Position numbers and translations under genes: made by a program. This document shows positions 13,031 through 23,749 of a stretch of 64,000 bases of DNA, one piece after another. Position 1 is the first letter of the stretch, and each line of letters opens with the position of its first letter. The notes beneath the pieces are model-generated. The model was given only the letters and a program-made list of their open reading frames with translations, was not told the origin of the DNA and ran no database searches. The stretch covers positions 620,001 to 684,000 of the forward strand of contig OZ234495.1 of NCBI GenBank assembly GCA_965153455.1, given 5' to 3'. The stretch comes from Sphagnum compactum (lineage: Eukaryota > Bryophyta > Sphagnopsida > Sphagnales).

Positions 13031-13165
13031 ATAGGTGTAAGATCCCTCCCACACTCTGAAGGCACAGGTATAAGGGCTTTACTGGGATAAAGGCCACCGC
13101 GCAAGGCACTTAGGTGTAAGATCCCTCCCACTCTTAAGGCCTAGGCATAAGAATCCCTCCTCTTT
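13031..13165 (+). repeat. Short tandem repeat upstream of L28 gene
   Basis: Two to three related units: TAGGTGTAAGATCCCTCCCA occurs at about 13032 and again at about 13110, each followed by a CT-AAGGC-AGG-ATAAG segment. They lie about 250-330 bp upstream of the L28 start codon, so they may belong to its promoter or 5' leader. Confidence 0.65.
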
Positions 13166-13366
13166 TCTAAGTGGGAGGATATTCACCGGTTTAAGGTGCC
13201 TTCCAAATACACAAGGACATTTCTCCGAGTGATTTCTACATTTGTGTTCTTGTGCTTCTTCTGTGATCAAAATCCTGAGTCCTGATCTCTGTCTCGGTGT
13301 TGGAAGAGATTTGATTCTTCGTTGCGGAATTTGAAGGGCTCGTTTGAGCCAAAGGTGAAGATCAAC

Positions 13367-14327
13367 ATGTCCTCCGCTGCGAGAGTGGTAATGGGTCGTG
13401 CCAAACGAGGACTTTATGCAGGCAGACATATCCAGTTCGGGAACCAAGTCAGTGAAGACGGTGGTAACAAGTGAGTTCGTTCTTCTTCAACCTTCCTTCT
13501 TTACAACCCCCGACCTAAATCGTTCGTGGTTTTTCATACCTTCCTTTTTTCTTGAATCTCAAGCGGTTTCTCGTAGCGCATATCATATCTGAATTCATGT
13601 TCTGGTCTTCCTTCTTCCTCTTGCTTGCTTACTCCTGTGTGACAGATCAAGTATTCATGTTTTTCTCGACCTAGGGTTAGGGTTTAGACCCCTGACCCTT
13701 CTGGGCTGGCCTGATCTTGCCCCCATTCCCTTTGAAGAAGTTTTGGAAACAGGTTGAAGAGGGCACTTTATATCTGAATTCATGTTCTGGTCTCCTTCTC
13801 CTTGATTACTTCTGTGTGACAGATCAAGTATTCATGTTTTTCTGGACTTAAGGATTAGGGTTTAGGCTTGAGTGGGTCTGGCCTCCTGGGCTCGCCTGAT
13901 CTTGCCCCCGCCCACCCCTCCCTTTCAAGAAGTTTTGGAAATAGGTTGAAGAGACTCTTCTGCTAAGCATATCTAGGTGGGTCATGACAGAACAAGGAGA
14001 ACATGGAAGCCCAATGTGCAAACCAAGCGGATATTCAGTTTTGGACTGGATCGACATATCCGCATGAATATTACCATGCATGCACTTCGATGCATTGATA
14101 AGGCAGGGGGTTTTGATGAGTATGTTCTTACAACTCCTGACCACGAGCTTGACAATGATCAAGTCCGTGAATGGAGGTCAATCATTGGAGCCATCTATGC
14201 TAAGCTTTACAATGTGCAAATTTCTACTTTGACAGTTAAACCTGGTTGTGAGGGTCAAGTTCCTCGCCACCTTCAAGCACGGCTAAAAGGGGTCAGGTTA
14301 GAAGATTTGGAACCCCCAAAATTGTAA
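13367..14327 (+). CDS. Mitochondrial ribosomal protein bL28 family (L28-like)
   Basis: Predicted 146-residue large-subunit ribosomal protein of the bL28 family; the closest remembered relatives are the plant mitochondrial forms. Exons are 13367-13470 and 13991-14327, joined in phase 2 through a GT-AG intron. The conserved core VVMGRAKRGLYAGRHIQFGN lies near the N-terminus, then TRRTWKPNVQTKR and HALRCIDKAGGFDEY, which are characteristic of this family. The C-terminus (ending EDLEPPKL) differs from seed-plant proteins. Met1 is the first ATG after an in-frame TGA at 13283. Compared with angiosperm homologues the part before VVMGRAK is short by roughly 30 residues, so an upstream coding exon may be missing from this model. 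The intron carries a 185-bp tandem duplication. Confidence 0.85.
13585..13953 (+). repeat. Tandem duplication (about 185 bp, two copies) in L28 intron
   Basis: Copy 1 is about 13585-13761 and copy 2 about 13770-13953. Both run from ATATCTGAATTCATGTTCTG through TGTGTGACAGATCAAGTATT, a telomere-like AGGGTTTAG, GCCTGATCTTGCCCCC, AAGAAGTTTTGGAAA and AGGTTGAAGAG. Divergence is modest. Both copies carry an acceptor-like GTGTGACAG. Confidence 0.9.
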
Positions 14328-15281
14328 GCAGTCGACTTGAGGGAGCCAGAATCACTGAAGTCACTGAGTTTCAGCAATTTTTTTCCAGAAAACTCATTGA
14401 TTTTTTGTAGCCTTGAACTCCTATTCTGTCATATGGAAACAAGGAAGATGACATATGTACACCACTGGATGTCACCACTGTGTGGGCTCTTATGTCAAGG
14501 GCTCCCAAGTTTCCATTGTATGACATATGCTCATCTGGCTGTGTGCACAACAGCAAAGATAAGTTTCATGTTTCCTAATCGACTTCCTCAGTGCTGCATT
14601 TTTACAAACAGATGTGCTCTAAATGCAGTGTGCACTTTGAGTTGGAGTTAACCTGCCCTGGCTCTTTGTTCTAAATTGTCAGTGCTTTTTTGCAATGGCA
14701 ATATCTTGGTTTTTAGTTCTCCCTCCACTCTTACTGTTGTATCCTAGGATTATCTAAGACTACAACATGACCACTTCCTCAGGACAATTACCTTCATCAT
14801 TGTGTTATTGTGGAGATTTCTGTGAATATATTTTCCAGTGGCTTTAGCAGACGTGCTGGTTCCATGTAGTCACCAATGGTGTGCTTCATAGATATGTCCG
14901 TTGTAGGAGGCCTCAACCACAACCCTCTATGTATGTCTCTCTATGCCTCAGGTTTAGATGCTTGCTTGTGCACAGGGAAAAGCTAAATTGAAATGAAGCT
15001 TTACCCTCACAGAAATACTTATTGATTTTTTCAATTAGCTAATATGTCTCTTGAATGGCAGCCAACATCATGACTTGAGTCTTTTCCATTGCTCTTGAAA
15101 ATGTGGCAAACACTCAGGACACAGGTTATGATTTTTTGCAAATTATTGTTATACTATCGGTCTTCATTTGTTTTTCCTGTGCTGTGTATCATTCTATGTT
15201 GTTTCTTCCTATTGTGTGTGCACCTAACAAAAAAGCACAGGTAGACTGAGGCATTAACAAAAAAGCTGACATTTTTCACAT

Positions 15282-15330
15282 AGGAAGACTCCAGCCATGA
15301 TACTGGCCAGTATTATGGCTGAGTCTTCCT
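15282..15330. repeat. 49-bp near-perfect palindrome
   Basis: The arms AGGAAGACTCCAGCCAT and ATGGCTGAGTCTTCCT flank a core that is itself palindromic around TGGCCA. Almost no loop remains, so it could extrude as a cruciform or, if transcribed, form a tight hairpin. It abuts the copy of the dispersed repeat that also occurs in the cytochrome b5 intron. Confidence 0.8.
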
Positions 15331-15720
15331 GTTGCTTCTAGACTTCTGACGGCAGAAATTTAGTACACAGGTTAGTGGTTATACTGACCTATATATCAGT
15401 CCCCACTGTGGGGAACTTATGAAGTCAGTGGGGCAAGTTGTGATAGATAAGTCGCTATCATACATGTTACCTCTGATAGTCCCTGAACAAGTGAGAAACT
15501 GTCACTTTTGTCTGTTCTGTTTGTTTCCATTTCTCCGTTCGAGTTCATTCCTTCTGTGTTGTTCCTTCTTCCTGGTGCTGGAAGTCCTTAACAGGAAGAC
15601 TTTCTTTGACTTCAAACAAAAAGTTTAAACCTTGTTCTGGCTTTCTTAATTAGGAGTATCAGGATTTCATGAGAGTCATTCTTTGATTATTGTCTACTTC
15701 AGGATCTATCTGCCTTTTGG
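15318..15720 (+). repeat. Dispersed repeat related to cytochrome b5 intron 1
   Basis: Second copy of the family described at 6420-6900, with TGAGTCTTCCTGTTGCTT, AGTCAGTGGGG and GTCCCTGAACAAGTGAGA in the same order. The copy begins inside the 49-bp palindrome. Confidence 0.5.
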
Positions 15721-16141
15721 CAGGTAATGAAGGCAGTAGGAGGGGGGTAGGAAAGCTGATGATTATGAGTGACACTTGTAATGTTTACATGACTACTCTC
15801 ATTCTTGTTAGTATAGTGTCAGTTGTGTCAGTTTCACTTGAACTTTCAGAAAGGCTTATTTACCAGTGTTGAGTGGGTATTTCTTTCCATTAATACCCAT
15901 CAGTTCCAGTTTTCGATAAAATCATAATCAGTCCATGGGTTCTGGTTAGTTCAAACATCTAGAAGAATCTTGAAGTTTTTTCTCTGCAATCAATGTCACC
16001 AATATGCAATTTGTTTGCTGCTGTCAAATTTGTTAGTTTATCTTGAGATTTCACATTGCTAGAATATGAGAACTAATTTGTACACCAACATCAACCGCTC
16101 CCTCTCACTCTCACACATACCCATTGTGTTCCTCATGAAAT

Positions 16142-18954
16142 TTATTTGAGTAACCTATCAATTGAGTTCTGAAGTAGAAGTTTCTTCGTAAGGCGGTATT
16201 TTCTGGTCAACTGTAAGTGCTCACTAGGAGGTGAGAGATCTAAACATGGTTGCTTAGTCTCACATCTACTACTCCTACTACCCTGCTCTAGCAATACTCT
16301 GTCTTCATCAATTGTGGTGGGAAACGACCCTAACATCTGAAGGCAGCGTAAGCTGACTGATAATTTTGCAATGAGCAAAGGTCTAGCTGCTTTCTCTTCG
16401 GCCAGAGTAATTTCAACAAAAATGTCCCAACAGAGATTCTTCCCTTCAACTAGTCGGATTGTTAAATGCTTTTGAATGTAATTCTTCTCAATGCACACAA
16501 AAAAATTCTTCAGGAGAGGCTTTGCAGACCTGTTTCTGCTCCCGTTATTTGCAGACACTACTGGCCCATTCAGGAAGGTAGCCAAGATCTCAGTGGTGTT
16601 TGTAGTAGATGTTGGCACTTTGATGATGTCAGCAACTGCTGCAAATGCTGCAAGCAGGCTTGGGTCAACAATGCCCCCTGCATAAATGGTGGGGCCTGGT
16701 TGGTAAGGAAGGTACTGGTATCCTAAGTTTGCCCATTGGCTTGAAAGCTCCCACCAGTCTCTATTTAGACTTGAGCCCGACACATTTTGCAGTGCTTTCT
16801 TCACCCTTTTCCACTGTGTCTCCCACTCCTGCCTCTTGCATAGTAGGTAGGTTGCCAGAGACTCCTTTAGTGGCTCACAGCTTGCTGTCCAAAGGTCAAT
16901 AAACCACCACAATGCATCCTGCAGCATTGCAAGAAGCTCCAGACTCATGAATTACTTAAGTTGGCGTAATAGCATCTACTTGATGTCTCTGATGCAATCA
17001 CATGTTCTGCAAGAGCCATCCAACATACACAACCACATAGCAATGATCTCCCTAACTTAATGCTTGAATAATAGTCAAACACAGCACAGCAAAGCTGAGT
17101 TCAATGGCACACCTCATAGGAGGGAAATATTTGGGCTATGTCAAAGGGGTTGTCATCCAGCATGAAACCTGAGAAAGCCAATACAAGTACATTTGTGGTC
17201 ATGGTTATCCCCACTATGTAAAAAATGCCAGTAATGTCAAGAAACTGCTCATATAGCACATGTCTGGAGCTCAGCGACTACCATGTGTATAAATGATTCA
17301 TCTCTCCAATCCTCAGATGTGAAAATTCTGCCATGGATCTGAGATACACAGTGCATCCTACCATAGTACAGAAAAAGGTTGTCATTAGCTCGGGGGCCAA
17401 ATGATGCAAAAAGTTCTTCCCCTTTTGATATCTCACGCCTTGCAATGATCTCAAGCTTGCCCCCCCATATGGGCTGTGAAATCCAGTCTGCCTGTAGTAT
17501 ACAAACAATGATTGACAAGATGGTTTGAAACATGCTGTTTAATAAGATAGGTACTGCAAAAACACACAAAAATGGTTTTGGGATGTGAGCAAGGTAGGAT
17601 CAGAACCTGGTAGTGATAATGATGGTTGATCATGTCCATGTAAGGCATCATCACATATGGTGCATACTGGTCATCTGGTTTTACAGGAAGTGTGAATGCT
17701 CGACTGTGGACCATGATGGCTGCCCACTCTGTTACAGTCAAACTTCAATTGAGAATAAGGATGAAAATCCTTTTGCATTCCACTTGAGCTTTTCTGAACT
17801 GCTATGCTTGTCTATGGCACATTTTAATTACTTCCAGTATGCAAGATAGAAACTAAGTCCCCTCAGCTCAAATGCTCCAAAAGAGTGCAACTTTTGACTT
17901 ACTGTACTCTTCATAGTCTGCCCATGCCAAATCACTCCTACTTAGTAAGGTGAAACTCTCTTTGATGGACTTCCGCACTTGGACAAGCTCACGCAGAACT
18001 GGCAACCATTGGACCTCCACCAGTTCCTGTACAATGAAGATAACAAGATCATTCCCTCCTGCATTTTAGAGCAGCATGGCAAGGCATTCTCTCTTACTCT
18101 TTTGTCTTATCAGAATATCAAAGCCCTCGTGCATCCATCATGTAAAGCTATTTGAAATGGCCACCACACAAGTCTCATGTGTCCAAACTTGAAAACAGAA
18201 GTGTCCAGAAATAGAGGACAGATCTGGGTATCAACTCGAGTTCAAAACAGGCATTCTATCAAATGGGATCACCATCCCTCTCCATTTGATAAATCTGTTT
18301 GATGTAACATACATGATCATCTAGGTTGATTGGAGTTGCCATCTGTGAGGGAAGAATGGCAATGTATGGCGCCCAGCTTGAATTGTTGCCTTTGGCTCTG
18401 CAAGAATATTAAACATCTAGATCTTTAGTCTGACTGATAAGTACAATGACAGAAATGATCATCAATGTCAGAAAAGTATGGTAAACCTCACAGGATGCAC
18501 ATTGGGCAGAGAGAGTAGTTTTGATTGCAAGAAGAGAGGAAAGTACTTTTCTCGAAGCAGTCGGGCAGCTGCTCTGTCCCATGCATCAACTTCACCACGA
18601 ACCTCCGTCTCATTATCATAAAGACCCATGTCTAACTGAGATGATGAACCAAAGAACAGTTAGTGTGAACATCCATCAAAACAATATTGGCTCAGATTTG
18701 AACCAAAAATTTGCAAACAATCAGATGCTTTCAAGAAACATGACCACTGTCAGAACTACAATCTCACTTCATGTCACTAGTCTCTGGTAAGTTGGTCAGG
18801 ATAGGAGTACCGGTAAGTTGCAAAGAGTTTCACCCTGCTGTATGTCTTTGAGAACCACCACTCCACGCACAGGGTCGCTGTCTCCAGCTTTAATGTGGGT
18901 GATTGCCAATTTCTCCGAGATACTAAACTCAGTCTCTTCCATCCAGGTCACAAA
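16142..18954 (-). CDS. SET module 2 (C-terminal, AdoMet site kept, catalytic Tyr replaced by Phe)
   Basis: 508 residues in eight exons. SET-N is DPVRGVVVLKDIQQGETL (about 26-43) with RG kept. It continues AAARLLREKAKGNNSSWAPY (about 69-88) and AILPSQMATPI, typical of the LSMT/SETD3 class. SET-C has WAAIMVHSRAF (149-159), YMDMINHH with Asn182-His183, and LEIIARREISKGEELFASFG (201-220). In characterised relatives the motif here is Tyr-Gly (for example Tyr313 of human SETD3), but this copy has Phe219. NDNLFLYYGFMLDDNP follows. The 258-residue last exon is the substrate-binding domain (FPTTIDEDRVLLEQG). The exons corresponding to 85- and 124-bp exons of module 1 have exactly the same lengths. Module 2 lacks the first intron of module 1. 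Confidence 0.8.
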
Positions 18955-21900
18955 CTGTCCAGGAACCATCTCTCACTCAATAACTTGGTGTATCCTACAT
19001 GCCTGATCAGCATCCCCACATAGATGTGAAATTGTTGAAACTTGAGCCTACCTCTTGAACAGATGAGTTCACATTGACAGTGTTGCTGTCCTTGACTCTG
19101 CTGTGACTGCTATTCTGAGCATCAGTACAGGGAATTTCAGAGATGCATTGGTGAAGCAATTCTTTGCGAGAAGAGCGGTAAAGCACAGCAATGTTGTCAT
19201 TGAAGCTCATCTCCTCAAGTTGCCACCGGCAGGAAGCACACCCAGACTGAGTCAATCCTGTACCACTAAACTTCTCCCATGAAGCTGCAGCTAGAAGGAC
19301 TTTGTCCTCTTCCAAAGTGCTTGAGAAGGAATTCAAAAGACTTTGCATGCGCCAACATACAGCTTCAAATGCCAAAGATAGAGCATGCTTGAATCTGGGA
19401 TCAACTCCATGTATGGTCTTACAGGTGTAGGGATCTGAATGGGAAAATTCTCTGATTAGGGCATCCAGTTTCTGCTCCCAGACTGTGCCTACTCTAATAT
19501 CCATATCAGCAATATAACTACTGATGTGATTTCCACTACTGACCAGTAGCTCCTTCCCATAAGAAAGAGTTGCAAAAGTGCAGATAATGTGGGAATCAAT
19601 ACAGCCATCAGATTTCAGAGAAAAATCTGAGACTAATTTTACATTTGACTGCTTAAGGTGTGATGTTAAGAGTTCATGAGAATCATGTGCAAGTTTCAAA
19701 GTCAAATATTTGTTGTTGTTGACGCCTCCATATTCCATTACATACCAGTCCACCAGATCCTGCACACAGAATCAGGGTCAATGTGTTAAGGCATTTCAGG
19801 GGATATTGCAGTCCATCCATATTGCAGTCCAAGGATCTTTTGACTGGAAATTGATGAACACAAAAAAAAACATACAGATTTTTGGTAAGCATACCAGTAC
19901 ACTTGTAAAAAGCTGAAAATGAGTTTGACTGCTTGCAATTTGACCTTCAAAACCAACAAACATCTCAATGTGTCAATGTGTCATATCATAAATTGAATGT
20001 ATTGCCACAATGGGTTCTGTAAGTGCTTCTGCTGCAGTGGATCTCTAACTGGTGTAGATCCGGTTGCATTGGAATAAGACACATTTGCATGTTTACCATG
20101 GAATAGGAAAAGGTCACTTGGATTGCTTGATTCGTATGTGAGTGACATAGGCATCTCTTGAGCAATGCCTTTGCTTGCAATCAGATTTATGTGTCCATCC
20201 ATATAAACTGCACTCACTGATCAAGAGACACAGAGAATCAGAAATGCTTTCAAAAGGGATTCCACACCTATCTAAGTTTGTGTCTAAAATATGCAGGAAC
20301 TGACTGACAGATCAAATAGCAAATTGGTCTAGACCACCATCTTGCAGTCAAAGGAAGAAGGTGCCATACATTCTGCATTTGGCTCAATACTTGAGCTTAT
20401 GAAAGGAATGAGGAGATGAAGTGATGAATCTCCATGTGTAAATTGGCATGCTGAACTATACACAATTGCCATAGCCCAAGCTGCACAGAGCTCAAGACAA
20501 AACAAAGTAGAGAATTACACAAACAAGGGACATGCACACGTATGTGCAAAAGTCAATTAAGATTACCTAAGAAACTTGGCATTTGCACAGTAGGAACAAG
20601 ATATAGGGGTGGAACTGAAATTCATGCAAACTGCCATCCATACCAAAGTCATTGAATTTAGCCCTGGATCTTTCTTCCACTGTCAGAGCCTGAAATGCCA
20701 TCTCTATAAATCTCCTCATCTTCAAAACCTTGTCTACTATGGATGAATCTTGGATGTTTTTCAGTTCCTGGCAACCAGAGAATAAAATAAGATAACAAAA
20801 CACTTACAATCATCATTGCAAGAAAGGTGATCATGTACATAGTCAAACAATGATCTGCAATGAAGCAGTCAGGAAGTATTCTGATGGTACCAGATCTGTG
20901 AAAAAGATTGGCAAGAAGACAAATTGTGGTAACACATTTATGTATGCCGCCCATTCTGAATCTGAACCTTTAGATCTGTGCAATACCTGAGCCAAGTGTC
21001 AGTGAAAACCCGAAAATTCAGTTTTTGGCAGAAGGATGTAAGCAAGAAACAAAACAAACCCTTCAACTTTCATTGCTGTGAACCATGGCAGCTGAGAGTG
21101 ACAAGTTGGCCCATACACAACAATACACCAGAACAACAGGTGAGTCAAGAGCACAGTTAAGAGATGAGAAGCATGCCTTTCATGTAGAAGTCTGGAAGCA
21201 AGGTGCACTTCCCATGGAGCCCCTGACAGTGAGACTTTGTTTTCAAAAACACCTGCATCAGATAAGCACTGGTCCAGCTGCCAGGCCCCCAGCACTCTCA
21301 CTCTCTAAGTTGTGTGCATGGTGATTAATTTACTGTGATCACTACCAGTCTGGCTATTGCAAAGATTTTCTGATAGCATGTGTGATTGCTACAGACAAAC
21401 AAAGAAACTCCCTAGAGCTATGAGAATGACTCATTACAACAAAACTCTCAAGTTTGCAGCATGAGAATCAAACACCCTCCCACCTGCACTTCCCAAATTG
21501 TGCTGCCTTCGTTTATGTCCAGTGTTGCATAGGTTGTCATCATCAGGCTGCTCTCTATCACCAGTCCCAACAGAGGAAGAATTTGCCTTCAAAACGTAGA
21601 AAAGCATGTTACCTTATCTCTTAGATCTCCATTGAAGAAAAAAAAACTGCTCTTTCTGCTGGAGGTCAAGTCTGATTCTTCTGTAGCTCAGGAAGTGCAG
21701 TAAGCAGTCTCATTGTCACTAAATGAGAACACCACGAAGGGGTTGATACTGTAAAATTTTGCTACTGAAATAAAACATGTTCACAACTGAGAGTACCTTC
21801 AGATTTAAAGCCTGGTCTCTCCATTGGCACGACAGAAAAGTTATGGGGATGTGTTGAGTTGCTCTCTGCGTTCCCATGGAGCCAGTTTACAAACTACAAA

Positions 21901-22455
21901 ACCCAGCACATGTGTACACATAATAAGTACTTGTGATGCTCTCAACTATCAGCTCCAACTATCTGCTCAGCTTCCAACTATTTTATAACACAATTGTAGA
22001 TGCAACCTGGAACTGCATGCTGTAAGGCAACTGAGAGGAGGCAAAAGGGGAACACAAAGATCCTGCAAAAAACTCATAGAAAGTTCATTCAGAGGGACTT
22101 TGCAACAAAAGAAAAAAGGCACAACAAAGTGGTAAGACCCTGTTGACAGGTCAGAGAGACAATGGAACGGGGGAACAGTTATGCATCTGATCAAAGACCA
22201 AACCTACAGTGGATGATCAGAGACAAAAATAAAAGCATGGCTACAAAAGTGCAGACAGTGTTCAATACTAGGTGACTTCTAGACCTTGTGTGATGCTAAG
22301 GTGGCTGCATCCACTTGAACTGGGCCTCGATCCCCAAGAGAACTTTTCAATTGTCCTAAGTTGGACCACTGTGCAGAGGTCAATGTCCCAATGTTTTTGT
22401 TGTGGAGCTTGTCTGCCAGCCATGTTTTGGCAGACACTGTTCTGTCTGTGTACTC
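16142..22455 (-). CDS. Tandem double-module SET/Rubisco-methyltransferase-like protein
   Basis: By-eye model of one gene with two SET plus Rubisco-LSMT-substrate-binding modules (the lysine or histidine methyltransferase class of pea LSMT, SETD3 and SETD6). Module 1 exons are 21797-21893, 21484-21554, 21177-21277, 20891-20975, 20644-20767, 20370-20480, 20097-20216, 19895-19944 and 19052-19759. Module 2 exons are 18811-18954, 18547-18635, 18313-18397, 17903-18026, 17607-17728, 17362-17491, 17113-17168 and 16142-16918. All phases agree, giving 997 residues before the TAA at 16142. An in-frame exon 22285-22455 (57 residues) probably precedes them. Fusion rests on a GAG|GTAGGC donor at 19052 joining CAG|TTTGTG at 18954. 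Without that splice module 1 would stop at 19007, and the only module 2 ATG would be 18969, 37 bases away. Cellular location and substrate are unknown. Two adjacent genes or a broken locus remain possible. Confidence 0.75.
19052..21893 (-). CDS. SET module 1 (N-terminal, probably inactive)
   Basis: 489 residues in nine exons. It starts FVNWLHGN at an exon boundary that module 2 also uses (FVTWMEET). SET-N is ATLDINEG (about residues 46-53) without the usual GRG/GxG. The N-lobe helix is HLASRLLHER (about 81-90), followed by SKGSDSEWAAYINVLP (91-106). SET-C begins DFAWAMAIVYSSACQF. Where module 2 has D-x-x-N-H, this copy has S, I and E (IPFISSSIEPNAE), so the Asn-His pair is lost. LTYESSNPSDLFLFHG follows and keeps the tyrosine (about residue 224). 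The last exon (236 residues) is the substrate-binding domain with FSSTLEEDKVLL and IAVLYRSSRKELL. One intron uses a GC donor (after 21177). AdoMet binding is doubtful. Confidence 0.7.
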
Positions 22456-23199
22456 CTGCATAGTCACCACAAACACCCACTTCAAAAGAGCAAACTCACA
22501 ATTGACAACTGACTGTGAAACTAGCATCTGCTGCCGCAATTCAGTATGCAAACACAACAAACCTTGTGTCAGTCAAGCAGAGAAAATCTTGAACAACCTC
22601 TGTTTCGACAAAAGATGCAACCTCAACAATGCACTCTGTTAGTGATGCATACAGTAGTCCTACTGACCAAGAATCTGTGCAATAACCCTAAACCCTAAAA
22701 TCTGTACAACATGAATAAAAAACAAAGTTCCAGCTAAAATGGAACAATGAAAGTAAAAAAATGGAAGCCAATCAGCAGCAGCCACTCCAAATTTCCTCAT
22801 CAAAGTCTTTTCACATCAAAACAAATGACCAAAAACATAGATCATATGGAGCAACAAGAAGAAGAGAAAATTCCAGAAACCGATCTATCGGTAAACTGAT
22901 GATTAAGCAGGTAATCAATCACTGTGAAATTGTGATTAGAATTAGGGGAGAGAGATTATTCATCGTTACATCTTGATGCCAAAATAGCCTTCATACACAT
23001 TGTATTATATGAAAAGGATTTCCTAGCACCAGGAATTTCCAGCGCAAGCAAGGTTCAAGATTCATAATTCAGAGACGACAAAAAACAAAAATCCGGGAAA
23101 TAAGAAAAAACAGAGCTCTTGCAGTACGTACTATGTCTTCAGATTTCTGATCAAAACAAGACTGTTGGAACAAAAAAGGTGTTCACGAAACCCTCTCAC

Positions 23200-23544
23200 C
23201 AAAAGGAAGCCGTCCTAATCCCGATCCAGCTGCTTGAACAGAACCCTGGTGAAACAAAACCCCGGAAAAACAACAATCCGAAGGAAAGCAAAAAAAAAAA
23301 AAAAAACAGGAAGAAAACAAGGTACCGGAAGGTAACAAGTCACGGAGCATGAGCAGCAACGAAACGTCGAAAGCATGAGGAGCAGGAGCAACAGCAGCTG
23401 AAGGAAGACAGGAGGCAAGACCATCATCATCATCATCATCATCCTTGTGGCTGTTGTGATCCTCATCGCCATTGCTCGCTCTCCATCTCTTTGCTTCTTG
23501 CTTGCGTGCGATTGCGAAAATGACGATCTGAGAAACAAACGCAT
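23200..23544 (-). CDS. Possible 5' exons of the SET locus (signal-like leader)
   Basis: An open frame starts with ATG at 23544 (or 23472) and encodes a stretch of seven Met from an (ATC)n tract, then a strongly hydrophobic Leu-rich segment (VLPPVFLQLLLLLLLMLSTF) and Cys-rich RCCSCS. A donor at 23344 could join an acceptor at 23245, giving GSVQAAGSGLGRLPF up to a good donor at 23200 (phase 1). The link to the exon at 22285-22455 is not phase-compatible as drawn, so another exon is missing or this is a separate or untranslated leader. It would give an N-terminal signal or membrane anchor, which is odd for this family. Confidence 0.3.
23422..23443 (+). repeat. (ATC)n microsatellite
   Basis: About seven ATC units. 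Read on the minus strand they encode the Met run in the candidate leader exon of the SET locus. Confidence 0.9.
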
Positions 23545-23749
23545 TCTCGCTCGATTTTGGCGAACCGGATTGTGCGCGGTTGCTTTGCATTTGTGGGTGG
23601 AAGAGTGGACGCAAACAACGATGCCTCCAAAATCGGCGCGAATTTATTTTCAATTTATCCAAAATTGGGACTCTGGATCTATGTTACTTTTCTCTTTTTG
23701 CGTAGCCTTTTGTTTTTGGGTACGAAGTTTTGCCAAAATTGAAAAAAAT

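Larger units (their letters stand above)
14328..16141. other. Intergenic spacer between convergent L28 and SET genes
   Basis: Should hold the 3' UTRs of L28 (+) and of the SET gene (-). A 49-bp near-perfect palindrome lies at 15282-15330, and the repeat shared with the cytochrome b5 intron lies at about 15318-15720. No further coding sequence is recognised. Confidence 0.5.

Noticed and set aside
20000-20096. Continuation of SET module 1 exon past 20097 to a stop
   Set aside because: The G|GT donor at 20097 matches the module 2 splice position, and the exon 19895-19944 restores phase and aligns with module 2.
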